A stretch of 64,000 bases of DNA from Bdellovibrionales bacterium CG12_big_fil_rev_8_21_14_0_65_38_15 (GTDB taxonomy: Bacteria > Bdellovibrionota > Bacteriovoracia > Bacteriovoracales > Bacteriovoracaceae), in NCBI GenBank assembly GCA_002787775.1, contig PCUW01000054.1, forward strand, positions 90,227 to 154,226. Direction: 5' to 3'. The first letter of the stretch is position 1. Each line of letters starts with the position of its first letter. This document shows positions 33,022 through 41,959 of the stretch, one piece after another. Under the pieces are notes generated by a model. That model saw nothing but the letters and a program-made list of their open reading frames with translations, had not been told where the DNA came from and did not search any database. The position numbers and the translations under genes were made by a program.

Positions 33022-34320
33022 GTGGAAATTCGCGATCCTGTTCACGGCTCAATTCATATTAGCGAAGAGATCGCTCCAATTATTAGGCATCCATTTTTTC
33101 AGCGTTTGCGTAATATTAAACAGCTTGGTCTTACTGAATATATTTTTCCAGGTGCCACTCACACACGCTTTATTCATTCTATTGGTGTGATGCATATTGG
33201 GAGCAAAGTTTTTGATAAACTGTTTGCTCAAAAATTAAGCAATCCTGATATTGTTAGATTGAAAGAGACATTTAAACTTGGATGTCTTTTGCACGATATC
33301 GGACATGCTCCGTTATCTCACTCGACAGAATCAGTTATGCCAACATTAGCCGAGCTTAAAATTCCAAAAGAGTTTTTAGATAAAGTTGATTTTGGGGGCG
33401 AACGCCAAGCCACTCATGAAGACTATACAATTAAATCAATTGCCGATAGTAGCTTTTCAGAAAGCTTTAAAGACGTCGAGGCAAAGTACGGTGTGCTTCG
33501 TTCATGTATTGCAGATGTCATTCGTGGCTCAACTCATAACGACGAGTACTTTACAGTAGAAGGTGTGAATTGGTTTCCCATTTTACATCAACTCGTTTCA
33601 AGCGAACTTGATTGTGATCGTATGGACTATCTACTACGTGATAGTTATTTTTGCGGTGTCAGTTACGGCTCATACGATCTTGATTGGCTTATAGACAATT
33701 TAGAACCATGTTTTATCGATGGTAAGGCCGTACTTGGTATTTCTGAGCGAGCGGTTGTGACTTTCGATGATTTTTTACTTTCACGCTACCATATGTTTGT
33801 CATGGTTTATTTCCACTACCGTGCCGTTTGTCTTGAGCAATTACTACTTCGTTATTTTCAAACGAGTGATGAGTACAGAATTCCTGCTGACATTGAAGAG
33901 TATCAAGAGCATGACGATCACTATCTTATGAAGTTCTTAAGAAAGTCTTCGAACAAGTATGCTAAGTCGATAGTTTTAAACGAAATACCTAAAAAAGTTT
34001 ATGAAAGTTTTAATCAGCCTCAACTTAATACCTTGGAGCAAATTCAAACTTACCTTGAACAGCAAAAGATTGAATTTATTCGTTGTAGCTCTAAAGGTAG
34101 ACTTTCAAAGTACTATCAAAATGAACTTATTGATAAATCATTTTCACTTAGAGTTGTAAGAAAAACAATTTATGGTGATACGACATTTACCAGTATTGAT
34201 ACTGCAACTGATCTGTATAAAAAGTTTAGTACTAGTCATGCCGTTAATCGTTTGCATTTTAACCTTAAAGACTTAACTAAAGATCAACTCAGCCATGTTC
34301 AAGGACTCATTAAAGAATGA
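33022..34320 (+). CDS. HD-domain phosphohydrolase (SAMHD1/dGTPase-like superfamily)
   Basis: From GTG 33022, chosen because AAGGAG lies 6 nt upstream (the TTG one codon earlier is too close), it encodes 432 residues. EIRDPVHGSI, HPFFQRLRNIKQLG, FPGATHTRFIHSIGVMHI, LLHDIGHAPLSHSTE and SSELDCDRMDYLLRDS are hallmarks of the COG1078 HD family, with His/Asp metal ligands. Members hydrolyse nucleotides or, in SAMHD1-like cases, dNTPs. Substrate unknown. Starts 10 nt after the glutaredoxin gene; ATGA overlap with the next gene. Confidence 0.9.
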   Translation: MEIRDPVHGSIHISEEIAPIIRHPFFQRLRNIKQLGLTEYIFPGATHTRFIHSIGVMHIGSKVFDKLFAQKLSNPDIVRLKETFKLGCLLHDIGHAPLSHSTESVMPTLAELKIPKEFLDKVDFGGERQATHEDYTIKSIADSSFSESFKDVEAKYGVLRSCIADVIRGSTHNDEYFTVEGVNWFPILHQLVSSELDCDRMDYLLRDSYFCGVSYGSYDLDWLIDNLEPCFIDGKAVLGISERAVVTFDDFLLSRYHMFVMVYFHYRAVCLEQLLLRYFQTSDEYRIPADIEEYQEHDDHYLMKFLRKSSNKYAKSIVLNEIPKKVYESFNQPQLNTLEQIQTYLEQQKIEFIRCSSKGRLSKYYQNELIDKSFSLRVVRKTIYGDTTFTSIDTATDLYKKFSTSHAVNRLHFNLKDLTKDQLSHVQGLIKE

Positions 34321-35015
34321 ATAGGCTATCTCTTTTCATTCTCTTAGTGCTTGTTTATCTAGGGTTATCAAAAAGTTTTGCCCCTTCAGAAAGAAGTACT
34401 CCTTATCTCGTCAATGAACAGGTTTTTTCTAGCTTTTTTCAAGGAGCTCCTCTTTCTGTCATTTTAACCGATCGACTTCAAACTGGTTTTTTGATTAAAA
34501 CTTATTTTTTACAGCTTAGAGTCGTTCAAGGATTCAAACTTCCTGAAACGATTCTAGTTCGAACGTCTTATGATTTTTGGCAAAAAAATCAACATAATCT
34601 CGGCATGTCTTTATTTCGTCGTGATGAAAAAGATGGTCAATCAAGTGCTGTCGCCCAACCGGCTGGTGCTATTTTTCTAGCTGATCCTTCCTATGGTTAT
34701 TGGGAACTCGCCTCTTCTGGGGAGCGTGAATGGCATTTTCACAATGCTTATAAATATTTTCCTGAGTACCTAGGTTGGGGTGAATATAAGCCAACGGAGA
34801 CCTTTTCCAAGGAGCTTAAGCTTCACCTTGCCAATGCTGAAACTTACTATGGCGATAAGAAACAATTTGGAACTGATGGAACTGTTACTGCAAATATTTT
34901 TCAAAAACGTATCTATAAAATAATCGATACTGATGTTGATTTTAAAAGACATCTTAAAAAGTTCTTCCAAGTCAAAATGGCTAACGACAAGACTAGGGAT
35001 CAGGTTCAACCATGA
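34317..35015 (+). CDS. Membrane-anchored protein of unknown function
   Basis: Encodes 232 residues. One N-terminal hydrophobic segment (LSLFILLVLVYLGLSKSFA) is a signal anchor or an uncleaved signal peptide. The periplasmic part is a mixed fold with aromatic-rich segments (FLADPSYGYWELASSGEREWHF, YFPEYLGWGEYKP), no recognised domain, and a Lys-rich C-terminus. It overlaps the HD gene (ATGA) and the next membrane gene (ATGA), so the three are one unit. Confidence 0.75.
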   Translation: MNRLSLFILLVLVYLGLSKSFAPSERSTPYLVNEQVFSSFFQGAPLSVILTDRLQTGFLIKTYFLQLRVVQGFKLPETILVRTSYDFWQKNQHNLGMSLFRRDEKDGQSSAVAQPAGAIFLADPSYGYWELASSGEREWHFHNAYKYFPEYLGWGEYKPTETFSKELKLHLANAETYYGDKKQFGTDGTVTANIFQKRIYKIIDTDVDFKRHLKKFFQVKMANDKTRDQVQP

Positions 35016-35905
35016 ATGAGTTATTTGATAAATTGATTTTAAGAATCGTTTTTACCGTCGTAGTTTGCGGTATGCTTTTCTTTTATAAATATGCTCACAT
35101 GATGCTTCACCCATCATCGCGCAAACAGATTTTCAGAGAATTTCATCCAACTAAAAACGCTGCTGACACGCTCCACTTCTTTGCTCGATTGATTGGTATT
35201 GGAATTCTTTTTAGCGAGTTCCGCTTTGACCTCTCAGATGGTTTCTTTTTGGCCATGCTGGATTTTGCCGTTCAAGGATTCTTTGCGGCAGGACTCTATC
35301 TCTTATCTGTCTACACTTTAGAAAGTATTGTTCTTTATAATTTTGAATACACTGATGAAATCGTTAAAAAGAGAAATATGGCTTATGCTTTCGTAGGATT
35401 TGTTAACTCTATCGCGCTAGCCACCCTTTTAAAGACATGTCTTGAAGTTGGTGAGCAATCCCTGGTCATGCTTTTCTTTTTATGGCTTTTTTCGATGGTC
35501 CTTTTAGGTTTTGCTTATAAAGCCTATAGCATTTTTTCCAAGATGCCTTTTGCAAGACTTTTAATGCAACAAAATCTGGGTGCTTCTATTTCATATGCTG
35601 GCTACACTTTAGGCTGGACCATGCTGATTACAGGAGCGATTGATCAATCACTTACTGATATTAAGTGGTATAGCGTTCAAGTCCTTCTAAGACTTCTTTT
35701 ATCCTTGATCATTTTTCCTATATTTAGAAAAGGCATCATGATTATTTTTAGAGTCGACAAAAACTACGCTACAGATAAAGAGCCAACAGCTGAAGGCTCT
35801 CTAGGTTATGGAATTTTTGAAGGTTGTCTCTTCTTCACCTCTGCCTTTTTAACCACTGTGATTACTGAACATATTCACTTCGGTACCTTTTACCCGGTCT
35901 CATAG
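35012..35905 (+). CDS. Multi-pass membrane protein (weakly DUF350-like)
   Basis: A 297-residue protein with about eight membrane helices. The helix after TDEIVKKRNMAYAFVGFVNSIALATLL resembles DUF350 repeats, and the halves 60-150 and 190-285 could be an internal duplication. No transport motif is visible. Coupled by an ATGA overlap to the anchored protein upstream, suggesting a two-component membrane system of unknown job. Confidence 0.7.
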   Translation: MNELFDKLILRIVFTVVVCGMLFFYKYAHMMLHPSSRKQIFREFHPTKNAADTLHFFARLIGIGILFSEFRFDLSDGFFLAMLDFAVQGFFAAGLYLLSVYTLESIVLYNFEYTDEIVKKRNMAYAFVGFVNSIALATLLKTCLEVGEQSLVMLFFLWLFSMVLLGFAYKAYSIFSKMPFARLLMQQNLGASISYAGYTLGWTMLITGAIDQSLTDIKWYSVQVLLRLLLSLIIFPIFRKGIMIIFRVDKNYATDKEPTAEGSLGYGIFEGCLFFTSAFLTTVITEHIHFGTFYPVS

Positions 35906-35942
35906 CAACGCCTCCCAAGCTATAATGGGCTTTGGAGGTTGT

Positions 35943-36461
35943 ATGGATTTAAAGTTTTTTCAACTCTTAGAACTGATCAATAGTCGTTTAACGAATATTG
36001 AAAAAAATATCGCAAGAATTGATGAGAAGATCGACTTTTCAATCCAGTTGCAACGAAACCATCTCATACGAGTTAAGAACGGCGCCATGATCGATGATCA
36101 CATGATTTTAATGGGCGCTCCTTATAATGATCTCTCTCCACAACAAGCGCTCTCTGTGCTTAATAATCCAGATATGGATTACACTGTGTTGGATATCACG
36201 GCCAAAGGCTTTAAACCTCAAGGCGGAAGCTTAGAGGGTGCGATTAGAATTCCTTATGAGGATTTAGATCATCGCTGGGCAGAGATTCAAAGTCGTACGA
36301 CTCCTCTACTTGTCATTTGTGAAGATGGACTCAAGAGTATTCGAGCATGCGAATTATTGGTCAAAAAAGGTTATCTTAACCTCAATAATGTCTCAGGCGG
36401 ATATCGCTTTTTAAATCGTGATCAGTCAGACTCTAGTCCAACGCCTTCGAACTCACTATAA
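35943..36461 (+). CDS. Rhodanese-like domain protein
   Basis: From ATG 35943 (GGAGG 4 nt upstream) it encodes 172 residues. An N-terminal coiled-coil-like helix (residues 1-50) precedes a rhodanese fold: YTVLDITAKG, GGSLEGAIRIPYEDLDHR and the active-site loop VICEDGLKS with a Cys, then RACELLVKKGYLNLNNVSGGY. A sulfur-carrier or transferase function is inferred. The 3' end overlaps the convergent MarR gene by 6 nt. Confidence 0.85.
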   Translation: MDLKFFQLLELINSRLTNIEKNIARIDEKIDFSIQLQRNHLIRVKNGAMIDDHMILMGAPYNDLSPQQALSVLNNPDMDYTVLDITAKGFKPQGGSLEGAIRIPYEDLDHRWAEIQSRTTPLLVICEDGLKSIRACELLVKKGYLNLNNVSGGYRFLNRDQSDSSPTPSNSL

Positions 36462-36926
36462 GATCGATAGCTGTTCTCCCTCTGAAAAATCCTCACTAAT
36501 GCCGGTTTTTTCAAAGAAATGTCTTAACAAATGCTCCACCCTATCAAGCTCTACGTCACCAAGACGTTCAGAGTATGTACGCTCAAGTTCGCTGATAGAT
36601 TCCATCAGAGATAACTTAAATCGCTCTCCATAGGCGGTTAGAAAGATATTTTGCTCGCGCTTATCTTTCTCATTCACGTGGCGTTGCAGGTAACCACGTT
36701 TTTCTAATTCATTAAGATGACTTGTCATTGTTTGCTTTTTTAAACCGCAAGCAACACCGATTTCTTTAATCGAAGGGCCATCAGACTCACAAACAAAGAG
36801 AAGAACTTCTAGGAAGCTTGGACGTAGATCTGTAAAACCCTTGCGCTGAAGAGTTGATAACAATTCATTTGAATATTGTCGGTAGATCTTTTTAAGTAAA
36901 CTGCCAATGGCTGAAATCCGTTTCAA
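36456..36926 (-). CDS. MarR family transcriptional regulator
   Basis: A 156-residue winged-helix dimer-type regulator (PSIKEIGVACGLKKQTMTSHLNELEKRGYLQRHVNEKDKRE), with the helical dimerisation ends. Such proteins sense small ligands or oxidants. TTG start with GAAGGGAG 7 nt upstream. A promoter at 36962-36990 precedes it, and the imperfect palindrome GTATATAATAC (36953-36963) overlaps its -10, so autorepression is likely. Target genes cannot be told. Confidence 0.9.
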   Translation of the reverse strand: MKRISAIGSLLKKIYRQYSNELLSTLQRKGFTDLRPSFLEVLLFVCESDGPSIKEIGVACGLKKQTMTSHLNELEKRGYLQRHVNEKDKREQNIFLTAYGERFKLSLMESISELERTYSERLGDVELDRVEHLLRHFFEKTGISEDFSEGEQLSIL

Positions 36927-36961
36927 CTGGCGACTCCCTTCCTGAGTAGTCTGTATATAAT

Positions 36962-36990
36962 ACTTTAAGCGAGAAAGAGGTTCGAATCAA
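36962..36990 (-). promoter_or_regulatory. Promoter of the MarR gene
   Basis: TTGATT, 17 nt, TAAAGT on the minus strand, 36 nt or more before the TTG start; both boxes match 4/6. It overlaps a short palindrome. Confidence 0.5.
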
Positions 36991-36993
36991 GTA

Positions 36994-37245
36994 CTATTTT
37001 TGAGCCAACCATAGGTTTAGGCCGACTTCTAGCTCTTCTGGAACATCATTTTGGATTGCTTGATCAAAGCTCTCAAGTGCATTTAGACTAATGGCTTGCT
37101 CAGGATAATACTGAGCCTGCACTCCAAGTGCACTTTCGCCTTTAAGCCAAAGCTCTTCTTTAATTGAATCAAATGAACCTTTCGCCATTGCCTGAGATGA
37201 GACTAAAAGTAGTGCAACCGACCAAAGTTTAAGCAATTTCATCAT
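36994..37245 (-). CDS. Small secreted protein
   Basis: Encodes 83 residues with a signal peptide (cleavage after SQAMA). The mature 60 residues are acidic with no cysteine and no recognised family. AAGGA precedes tandem ATG codons, so the exact start is uncertain by one residue. It follows rodA on the same strand after 54 nt and may be read from the elongasome operon. Confidence 0.65.
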   Translation of the reverse strand: MMKLLKLWSVALLLVSSQAMAKGSFDSIKEELWLKGESALGVQAQYYPEQAISLNALESFDQAIQNDVPEELEVGLNLWLAQK

Positions 37246-37299
37246 TTAATCCTTAACTATAAGTAGTATTAAGGACTTTAAAAGCAAACTTTGGGCCAA

Positions 37300-38409
37300 T
37301 TAAAACAGATTTCTGGCGTTTGAAATAGATGTAGCTATCCCGCAACATATTCCAAAGGTCATCAAGCTTGTTCCGCCGTAAGACATAAAAGGAAGAGGCA
37401 AACCAACAATTGGAAGTAATCCCATCACCATGCCCATGTTAACAAAAGTATGCCAAAACAAGATCGACATAATTCCGATGGAGACAATAGAGTCAAACAT
37501 CCTGGGTACCGAAGACGCTAACCAAATAAAACGAAAGAATAGAATTATATAAAGAGCTATTAAGAACATACTGCCAAAGAAGCCATGCTCTTCATTAAAA
37601 ATAGAAAAAACAAAGTCGGTGTGATTTTCAGGAAGATAGCTTAGTGAAGCCTGTGATGATTTTTTAAAACCTTTACCTAAAAAACGACCTGAGCCAATAG
37701 CAATTTTAGATTGGACAGCATTATAACCAGAGCCTCGAAGATCCGCTTCGGGATTTAAGAAAGTTACGACTCTCTTCTTTTGATATTCTTTTAAGCCAAA
37801 ATTATACATGACCATACCGCTGATCACGCCAAGCACAGCAAGAATAGCAATCGTTTTCCACTTCAGCTTTCGGTAGAAACATACAGAGAAGAAAACAAGA
37901 AGAACTAATAAACCTGTTCCAAGATCCGGTTCAAGGGCAATAAGGATAGTCGGTATAAAAGCAATGATGGCAGGAACGATAAGTTGAGGAAATCCAAGCT
38001 CACGATCTGAGTCGGATTTAGCAAACCATCTGGCAAGACCTAATACGACTGCAATCTTTGCTAGCTCTGAGGGTTGATAGCGAAGCGGACCTAAAGTGAT
38101 CCAGCGCCTTGCACCCATTCCCATATCACCCATCACCAAAACTAATGCGAGCTGAATGATGAACATTATATAGATGAACCAAGAAAATCGAAAAAAGTTT
38201 TTAGGACTGATGAAACTCACACCAATCCCCATGATCATGGCAAGACCAAACCATCCAAGTTGTCTGATATAAAGTTCAGACATATCGTCTGATGCGTGAG
38301 TCGCCGAATATAAATTAATTACGCCAATAAAGAAAATAGCTGAACTGATACCAAAAAAACTAAAGTCATATTTTTTTAAAGCTTCAACAAATGCGGAAGT
38401 ACTAATCAT
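37300..38409 (-). CDS. rodA: Rod-shape peptidoglycan glycosyltransferase RodA
   Basis: A 369-residue SEDS-family membrane enzyme of about ten helices. Characteristic segments are present: GMGARRWI near the first third, the ALEPDLGTGLLVLLVFF helix, LPENHTDFVFSIFNEEHGFFG and the terminal GLPLPFMSYGGTSL. It polymerises lipid II together with PBP2. Last gene of mreC-mreD-mrdA-rodA, overlapping mrdA by 4 nt. Confidence 0.95.
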   Translation of the reverse strand: MISTSAFVEALKKYDFSFFGISSAIFFIGVINLYSATHASDDMSELYIRQLGWFGLAMIMGIGVSFISPKNFFRFSWFIYIMFIIQLALVLVMGDMGMGARRWITLGPLRYQPSELAKIAVVLGLARWFAKSDSDRELGFPQLIVPAIIAFIPTILIALEPDLGTGLLVLLVFFSVCFYRKLKWKTIAILAVLGVISGMVMYNFGLKEYQKKRVVTFLNPEADLRGSGYNAVQSKIAIGSGRFLGKGFKKSSQASLSYLPENHTDFVFSIFNEEHGFFGSMFLIALYIILFFRFIWLASSVPRMFDSIVSIGIMSILFWHTFVNMGMVMGLLPIVGLPLPFMSYGGTSLMTFGICCGIATSISNARNLF

Positions 38410-40394
38410 TCTTCACTCCCTTCAGTTGGCTCAACTCTATTTTCTTCATCAGCCGCTTGAGCTTCGATACGTTTTCTTTCTCGTAAAATACGAAGATATT
38501 CTTGTCGTTGAACTTCTATATTTCTTGCCATTTTTTCAGGTTCATATTTTTTCATGAACGCAGTAACGATTTCTTTTGCAACTGGAGCAGCGGCGCCAGA
38601 GCCACTACATCCGTGTTCAACAATAACGCTAACAGCAATCCTAGGATCATCGTAAGGAGCATAAGCTGCAAAGACGCCGTGGTGTCTAAAACGATATTCC
38701 TTATCCTGACACTTCATAAATAATTTTTCGGCCGACATACTAATAACTTGAGATGTTCCGGTTTTACCTGACATGGCAATCCCCTGACCTCTATTCCACC
38801 AAGAAGTTCCTTTCGGATTATTAACAACCTGCTTAAGACCTTCTCTAACAAGAGCAAGTGTCTCAGGCTTAAGTTTTATTTCAGAAATCAATTCTGGCTC
38901 AGGTGAGCGAATAACCTTACCTGAATTTGAAAAGACTTCTTTGACTAGTCTTGGCCTAAAAATCTTTCCACCGTTGGCTATTCCAGCATATGCCATCGCT
39001 AACTGAAGTGGAGTTGAAAGAACGAAGGACTGACCAATAACACAAGAAAGGGTTTCACCTTTTTGCCATTCAGTGCCTCGAAGTTTTTTCTTCCATTCTT
39101 TAGTTGGGATTAACCCTGGAGTTTCTCTGGGGAGAGAAATCCCACTTTTATTACCAAAGCCCAGAGCCTTAGCGTATTTTGCTAGGGTATCAATATCTAT
39201 TTGAGTTCCAATTTTATAATAATAAACATCACAACTTTCTCTCAAACTTTTAATAAGGTTTACTTTACCGTGACCATATTGCTTCCAGCAGTGAAAACGT
39301 CTTCTTCCTAGTTGAAAATAACCTGGGCAGTTCACTTCTGTTTTTGCGTCAACGATTCCTTCCTCAAGTGCAGCAATCGCTGTGATCGCTTTGAAAGTTG
39401 ATCCCGGTGAGTAATGCTCTTGAACAGTTCTATCACGCATTGGATTTCGCTCATCATTACTTAAATCAGACCAATAAGCTGAACTGATCCCACGACTAAA
39501 TTGACCTGGATCAAATGATGGGTGGGAAACCATGGCCATGACTTCGCCAGTTTTAACATCAATAGCAACAGCACTTCCGACTTTTCCTTCAAGCGCTTTG
39601 TAAGCAGCTTGTTGCATATCGCGATCAATAGTTAAGCGAATATTATCTCCAGGAACTGGAGCCTTACCTTCAATTCCTTCGAATAACTTATTAGCACCTA
39701 AGTAGCGCTTCCTTCTTCCTAAAGCATCAACTTCAATAAACTCGTGTCCGTCCTCACCACGAAGCTCTAGATCACGCTCTTCTTCTAGTCCTGCTTGGCC
39801 GATAAAGTCCCCTAACTTATAGTCATAATTATCGCGCTCTCTTAACTTTGGCAGCTGACTTTGTGAGATCTCTGAAATATATCCAAGAATATGACCGCCA
39901 ACTTCCTTATCTTGATATTCGCGAGAAATAAATGTCATGACACTTACACCGGGCATTTTAGAGTTCTCAGTCTCAATGACAGCAACTTCGCGCCTCGATA
40001 TATTTTTTTTAATAATGACTGGTTGATATCGTGGCTGACGTAAGTTCTTCTTTAATGTCTTATCGATATCTTCAGAAGTTAAATCTAAAACTTGTCCAAG
40101 CTTTTCTAAAACTTGCTTTCGTCCACTCAAATACTGAGGAACAATGACAGCATCAAAACGAGGAATATTGTGCACCAAAAGTTGATTATTTCGACTGTAG
40201 ATCATTCCTCTGGGCGCGAGAAGGACTTCTTTTCTAAGACGGTTTTCCATTGAGTAGCGATGGAGCTCATCGCCTTTATAAATTTGCAGATACCAAAGTC
40301 TGGCAAAAATAATCGCAAAAAATAAGACAATGAAGTTTCCAAGCGTTTCAGCTCGACCTTTATGGCTTCGAACAACATTATCTTCGCTAAACAT
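38406..40394 (-). CDS. mrdA: Penicillin-binding protein 2
   Basis: A 662-residue class B PBP: short cytoplasmic end, one membrane helix (FIVLFFAIIFARLWYLQIY), a dimerisation/pedestal domain and a transpeptidase domain with SPGSTFKA (SxxK), SCD (SxN) and SGKTGTSQV (KTG). It cross-links the lateral wall in partnership with RodA. A Glu/Arg-rich C-terminal tail is longer than in E. coli. Overlaps mreD by one base. Confidence 0.95.
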   Translation of the reverse strand: MFSEDNVVRSHKGRAETLGNFIVLFFAIIFARLWYLQIYKGDELHRYSMENRLRKEVLLAPRGMIYSRNNQLLVHNIPRFDAVIVPQYLSGRKQVLEKLGQVLDLTSEDIDKTLKKNLRQPRYQPVIIKKNISRREVAVIETENSKMPGVSVMTFISREYQDKEVGGHILGYISEISQSQLPKLRERDNYDYKLGDFIGQAGLEEERDLELRGEDGHEFIEVDALGRRKRYLGANKLFEGIEGKAPVPGDNIRLTIDRDMQQAAYKALEGKVGSAVAIDVKTGEVMAMVSHPSFDPGQFSRGISSAYWSDLSNDERNPMRDRTVQEHYSPGSTFKAITAIAALEEGIVDAKTEVNCPGYFQLGRRRFHCWKQYGHGKVNLIKSLRESCDVYYYKIGTQIDIDTLAKYAKALGFGNKSGISLPRETPGLIPTKEWKKKLRGTEWQKGETLSCVIGQSFVLSTPLQLAMAYAGIANGGKIFRPRLVKEVFSNSGKVIRSPEPELISEIKLKPETLALVREGLKQVVNNPKGTSWWNRGQGIAMSGKTGTSQVISMSAEKLFMKCQDKEYRFRHHGVFAAYAPYDDPRIAVSVIVEHGCSGSGAAAPVAKEIVTAFMKKYEPEKMARNIEVQRQEYLRILRERKRIEAQAADEENRVEPTEGSEE

Positions 40395-40927
40395 TAGCCC
40401 TCATCCCCAAGCATTCCACGCTCATTGGAGGCCCAAATTTTATCCAAGATAGAAAATAAGAACGGAGATAAAAGAGAAATAATAAGACTTTCAGGAATAA
40501 AGCGCCAAAATTTATCAACAAGATAAAAATTCTCTGCGCCTTTGAGAGCGAGCAAGCCAATAACAATAGCTAGCCATACGCACTGAAAAAGTTGAGTTAA
40601 GAAGATCGTGATGGCACTTGAGGAAAAATGCATAAGATCTTTAACATAAGAAACAACAATTGCTACGAATACGCCAGCAATCGTACCTATTTCCCAGCCT
40701 TCAACAGTATAAAAAGAGTGAATCCATTGAATGGTCAAAACCATTACTGGGATCCAAGGCGTTCTTAATTTAAACGTTATGTATAAAACAATAAGAACGT
40801 TAAAAGGGACACGGTATCTAATCATGCCAAACATGGGAAACAAAGAACTTGCGAGTGTTTCTAAAACGATTAAAATTAAAATCGTAACAAACATTCGTGT
40901 GATGAGATGTTTTAATTGAGAATTCAT
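40394..40927 (-). CDS. mreD: Rod-shape determining protein MreD
   Basis: A 177-residue hydrophobic protein with about five membrane helices, assigned to MreD by its size, composition and position between mreC and mrdA; sequence alone is poorly conserved in this family. It would connect MreC to the elongasome in the inner membrane. Overlaps both neighbours by one base. Confidence 0.85.
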   Translation of the reverse strand: MNSQLKHLITRMFVTILILIVLETLASSLFPMFGMIRYRVPFNVLIVLYITFKLRTPWIPVMVLTIQWIHSFYTVEGWEIGTIAGVFVAIVVSYVKDLMHFSSSAITIFLTQLFQCVWLAIVIGLLALKGAENFYLVDKFWRFIPESLIISLLSPFLFSILDKIWASNERGMLGDEG

Positions 40928-41838
40928 TAATTATCACTCCCATCAAAAGCATCTAAAGCATTCCACTCTAATTTTTTACTATCGTCAGCACTTGAAACAA
41001 GAACAATGACTTCTTCAAGTCTTGAGAAGTCTACAGCAGGGCTGATTTCAATATGCTGAGTAATCCCATAACTTTGACGCTCGATCTTTGCAACGTTTCC
41101 GATGACTAGACCTTTTGGATAAATATTTCCAAGACCTGAAGTTAAGATCGTATCATCAAGAATCACAGGTTCAGTTCGAGTAACATATTTCATTAAGGCT
41201 AAGCGATCAGTATAACCTTCTACAATACCGTGAGCTCGAATTCTTGCAACCAAACCATCCACTCTATTGTTCGGATCTAAAATAGTTAACACGTCAGCGA
41301 AATGATCGGTCAGACGATAAATATAACCAACGACTCCATCTGAAGTCACAACAGCTGATTGAATCTTAACTCCATCAGCTGCACCTTTATTAATTCGAAT
41401 AACTCTAAAATCACTAGAGGCATCCCAGGCAACAATTTGAGCTAGAACTTCTTGATGTTTAAGATTTTGGCCAAACTTTAGTAGCTCTTTAAGTCTTTCA
41501 TTTTCTTTTGTCGTTTCTGAAGTTGATAAAAGATCGGATTCGAGTTTAGCGATACGTTTTTGAAGTGTTTCATTATTCTTACTGGCATTAACGTTAGCGA
41601 CATAATGATTGACTATATCACTCAACCAGTTTTGTGAGTCAGTGAACGCACGCTGCACCGGTCCAAATGAATCAATCATAAAATCATCAAAAAAAGTTGT
41701 TTCGCGGTAAGCAAAATCTCTTTTTGCGAAGTGATAAAATGAAATCCCCAGCACTAAAACCGTAAGAACTACTTTTAAGCGCTGAGTACTATCTTGTACT
41801 AGTTTCAACAGACTTTCCGTGTCAAAATTTTTCTCCAT
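40927..41838 (-). CDS. mreC: Rod-shape determining protein MreC
   Basis: Encodes 303 residues. One membrane helix (VVLTVLVLGISFYHFA), a coiled coil at about 80-120 (ETLQKRIAKLESDLLSTSETTKENERLKELL), and the periplasmic beta-barrels (VIRINKGAADGVKIQSAVVTSDGVVGYI; LTILDPNNRVDGLV) define MreC, the scaffold that activates PBP2. First gene of the operon; mreB is not next to it. Divergent to ppiD across a 121-base region. Confidence 0.94.
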   Translation of the reverse strand: MEKNFDTESLLKLVQDSTQRLKVVLTVLVLGISFYHFAKRDFAYRETTFFDDFMIDSFGPVQRAFTDSQNWLSDIVNHYVANVNASKNNETLQKRIAKLESDLLSTSETTKENERLKELLKFGQNLKHQEVLAQIVAWDASSDFRVIRINKGAADGVKIQSAVVTSDGVVGYIYRLTDHFADVLTILDPNNRVDGLVARIRAHGIVEGYTDRLALMKYVTRTEPVILDDTILTSGLGNIYPKGLVIGNVAKIERQSYGITQHIEISPAVDFSRLEEVIVLVSSADDSKKLEWNALDAFDGSDN

Positions 41839-41899
41839 ATAAAGATATCTAATTAGCTGTTAATCATCCACCTTAAAAACATCTAAGTTGCGGAAAATC

Positions 41900-41928
41900 T
41901 TTACTCTAGGGGCAAAGATTTGGATAAT
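41900..41928 (+). promoter_or_regulatory. Promoter of ppiD
   Basis: TTTACT, 17 nt, GATAAT (4/6 and 5/6); start near 41935, about 25 nt before the ATG at 41960, which excludes the longer reading frame from 41888. Confidence 0.65.
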
Positions 41929-41959
41929 ACCCAGATCGAAAACGCCCGAAGGAGCTACT

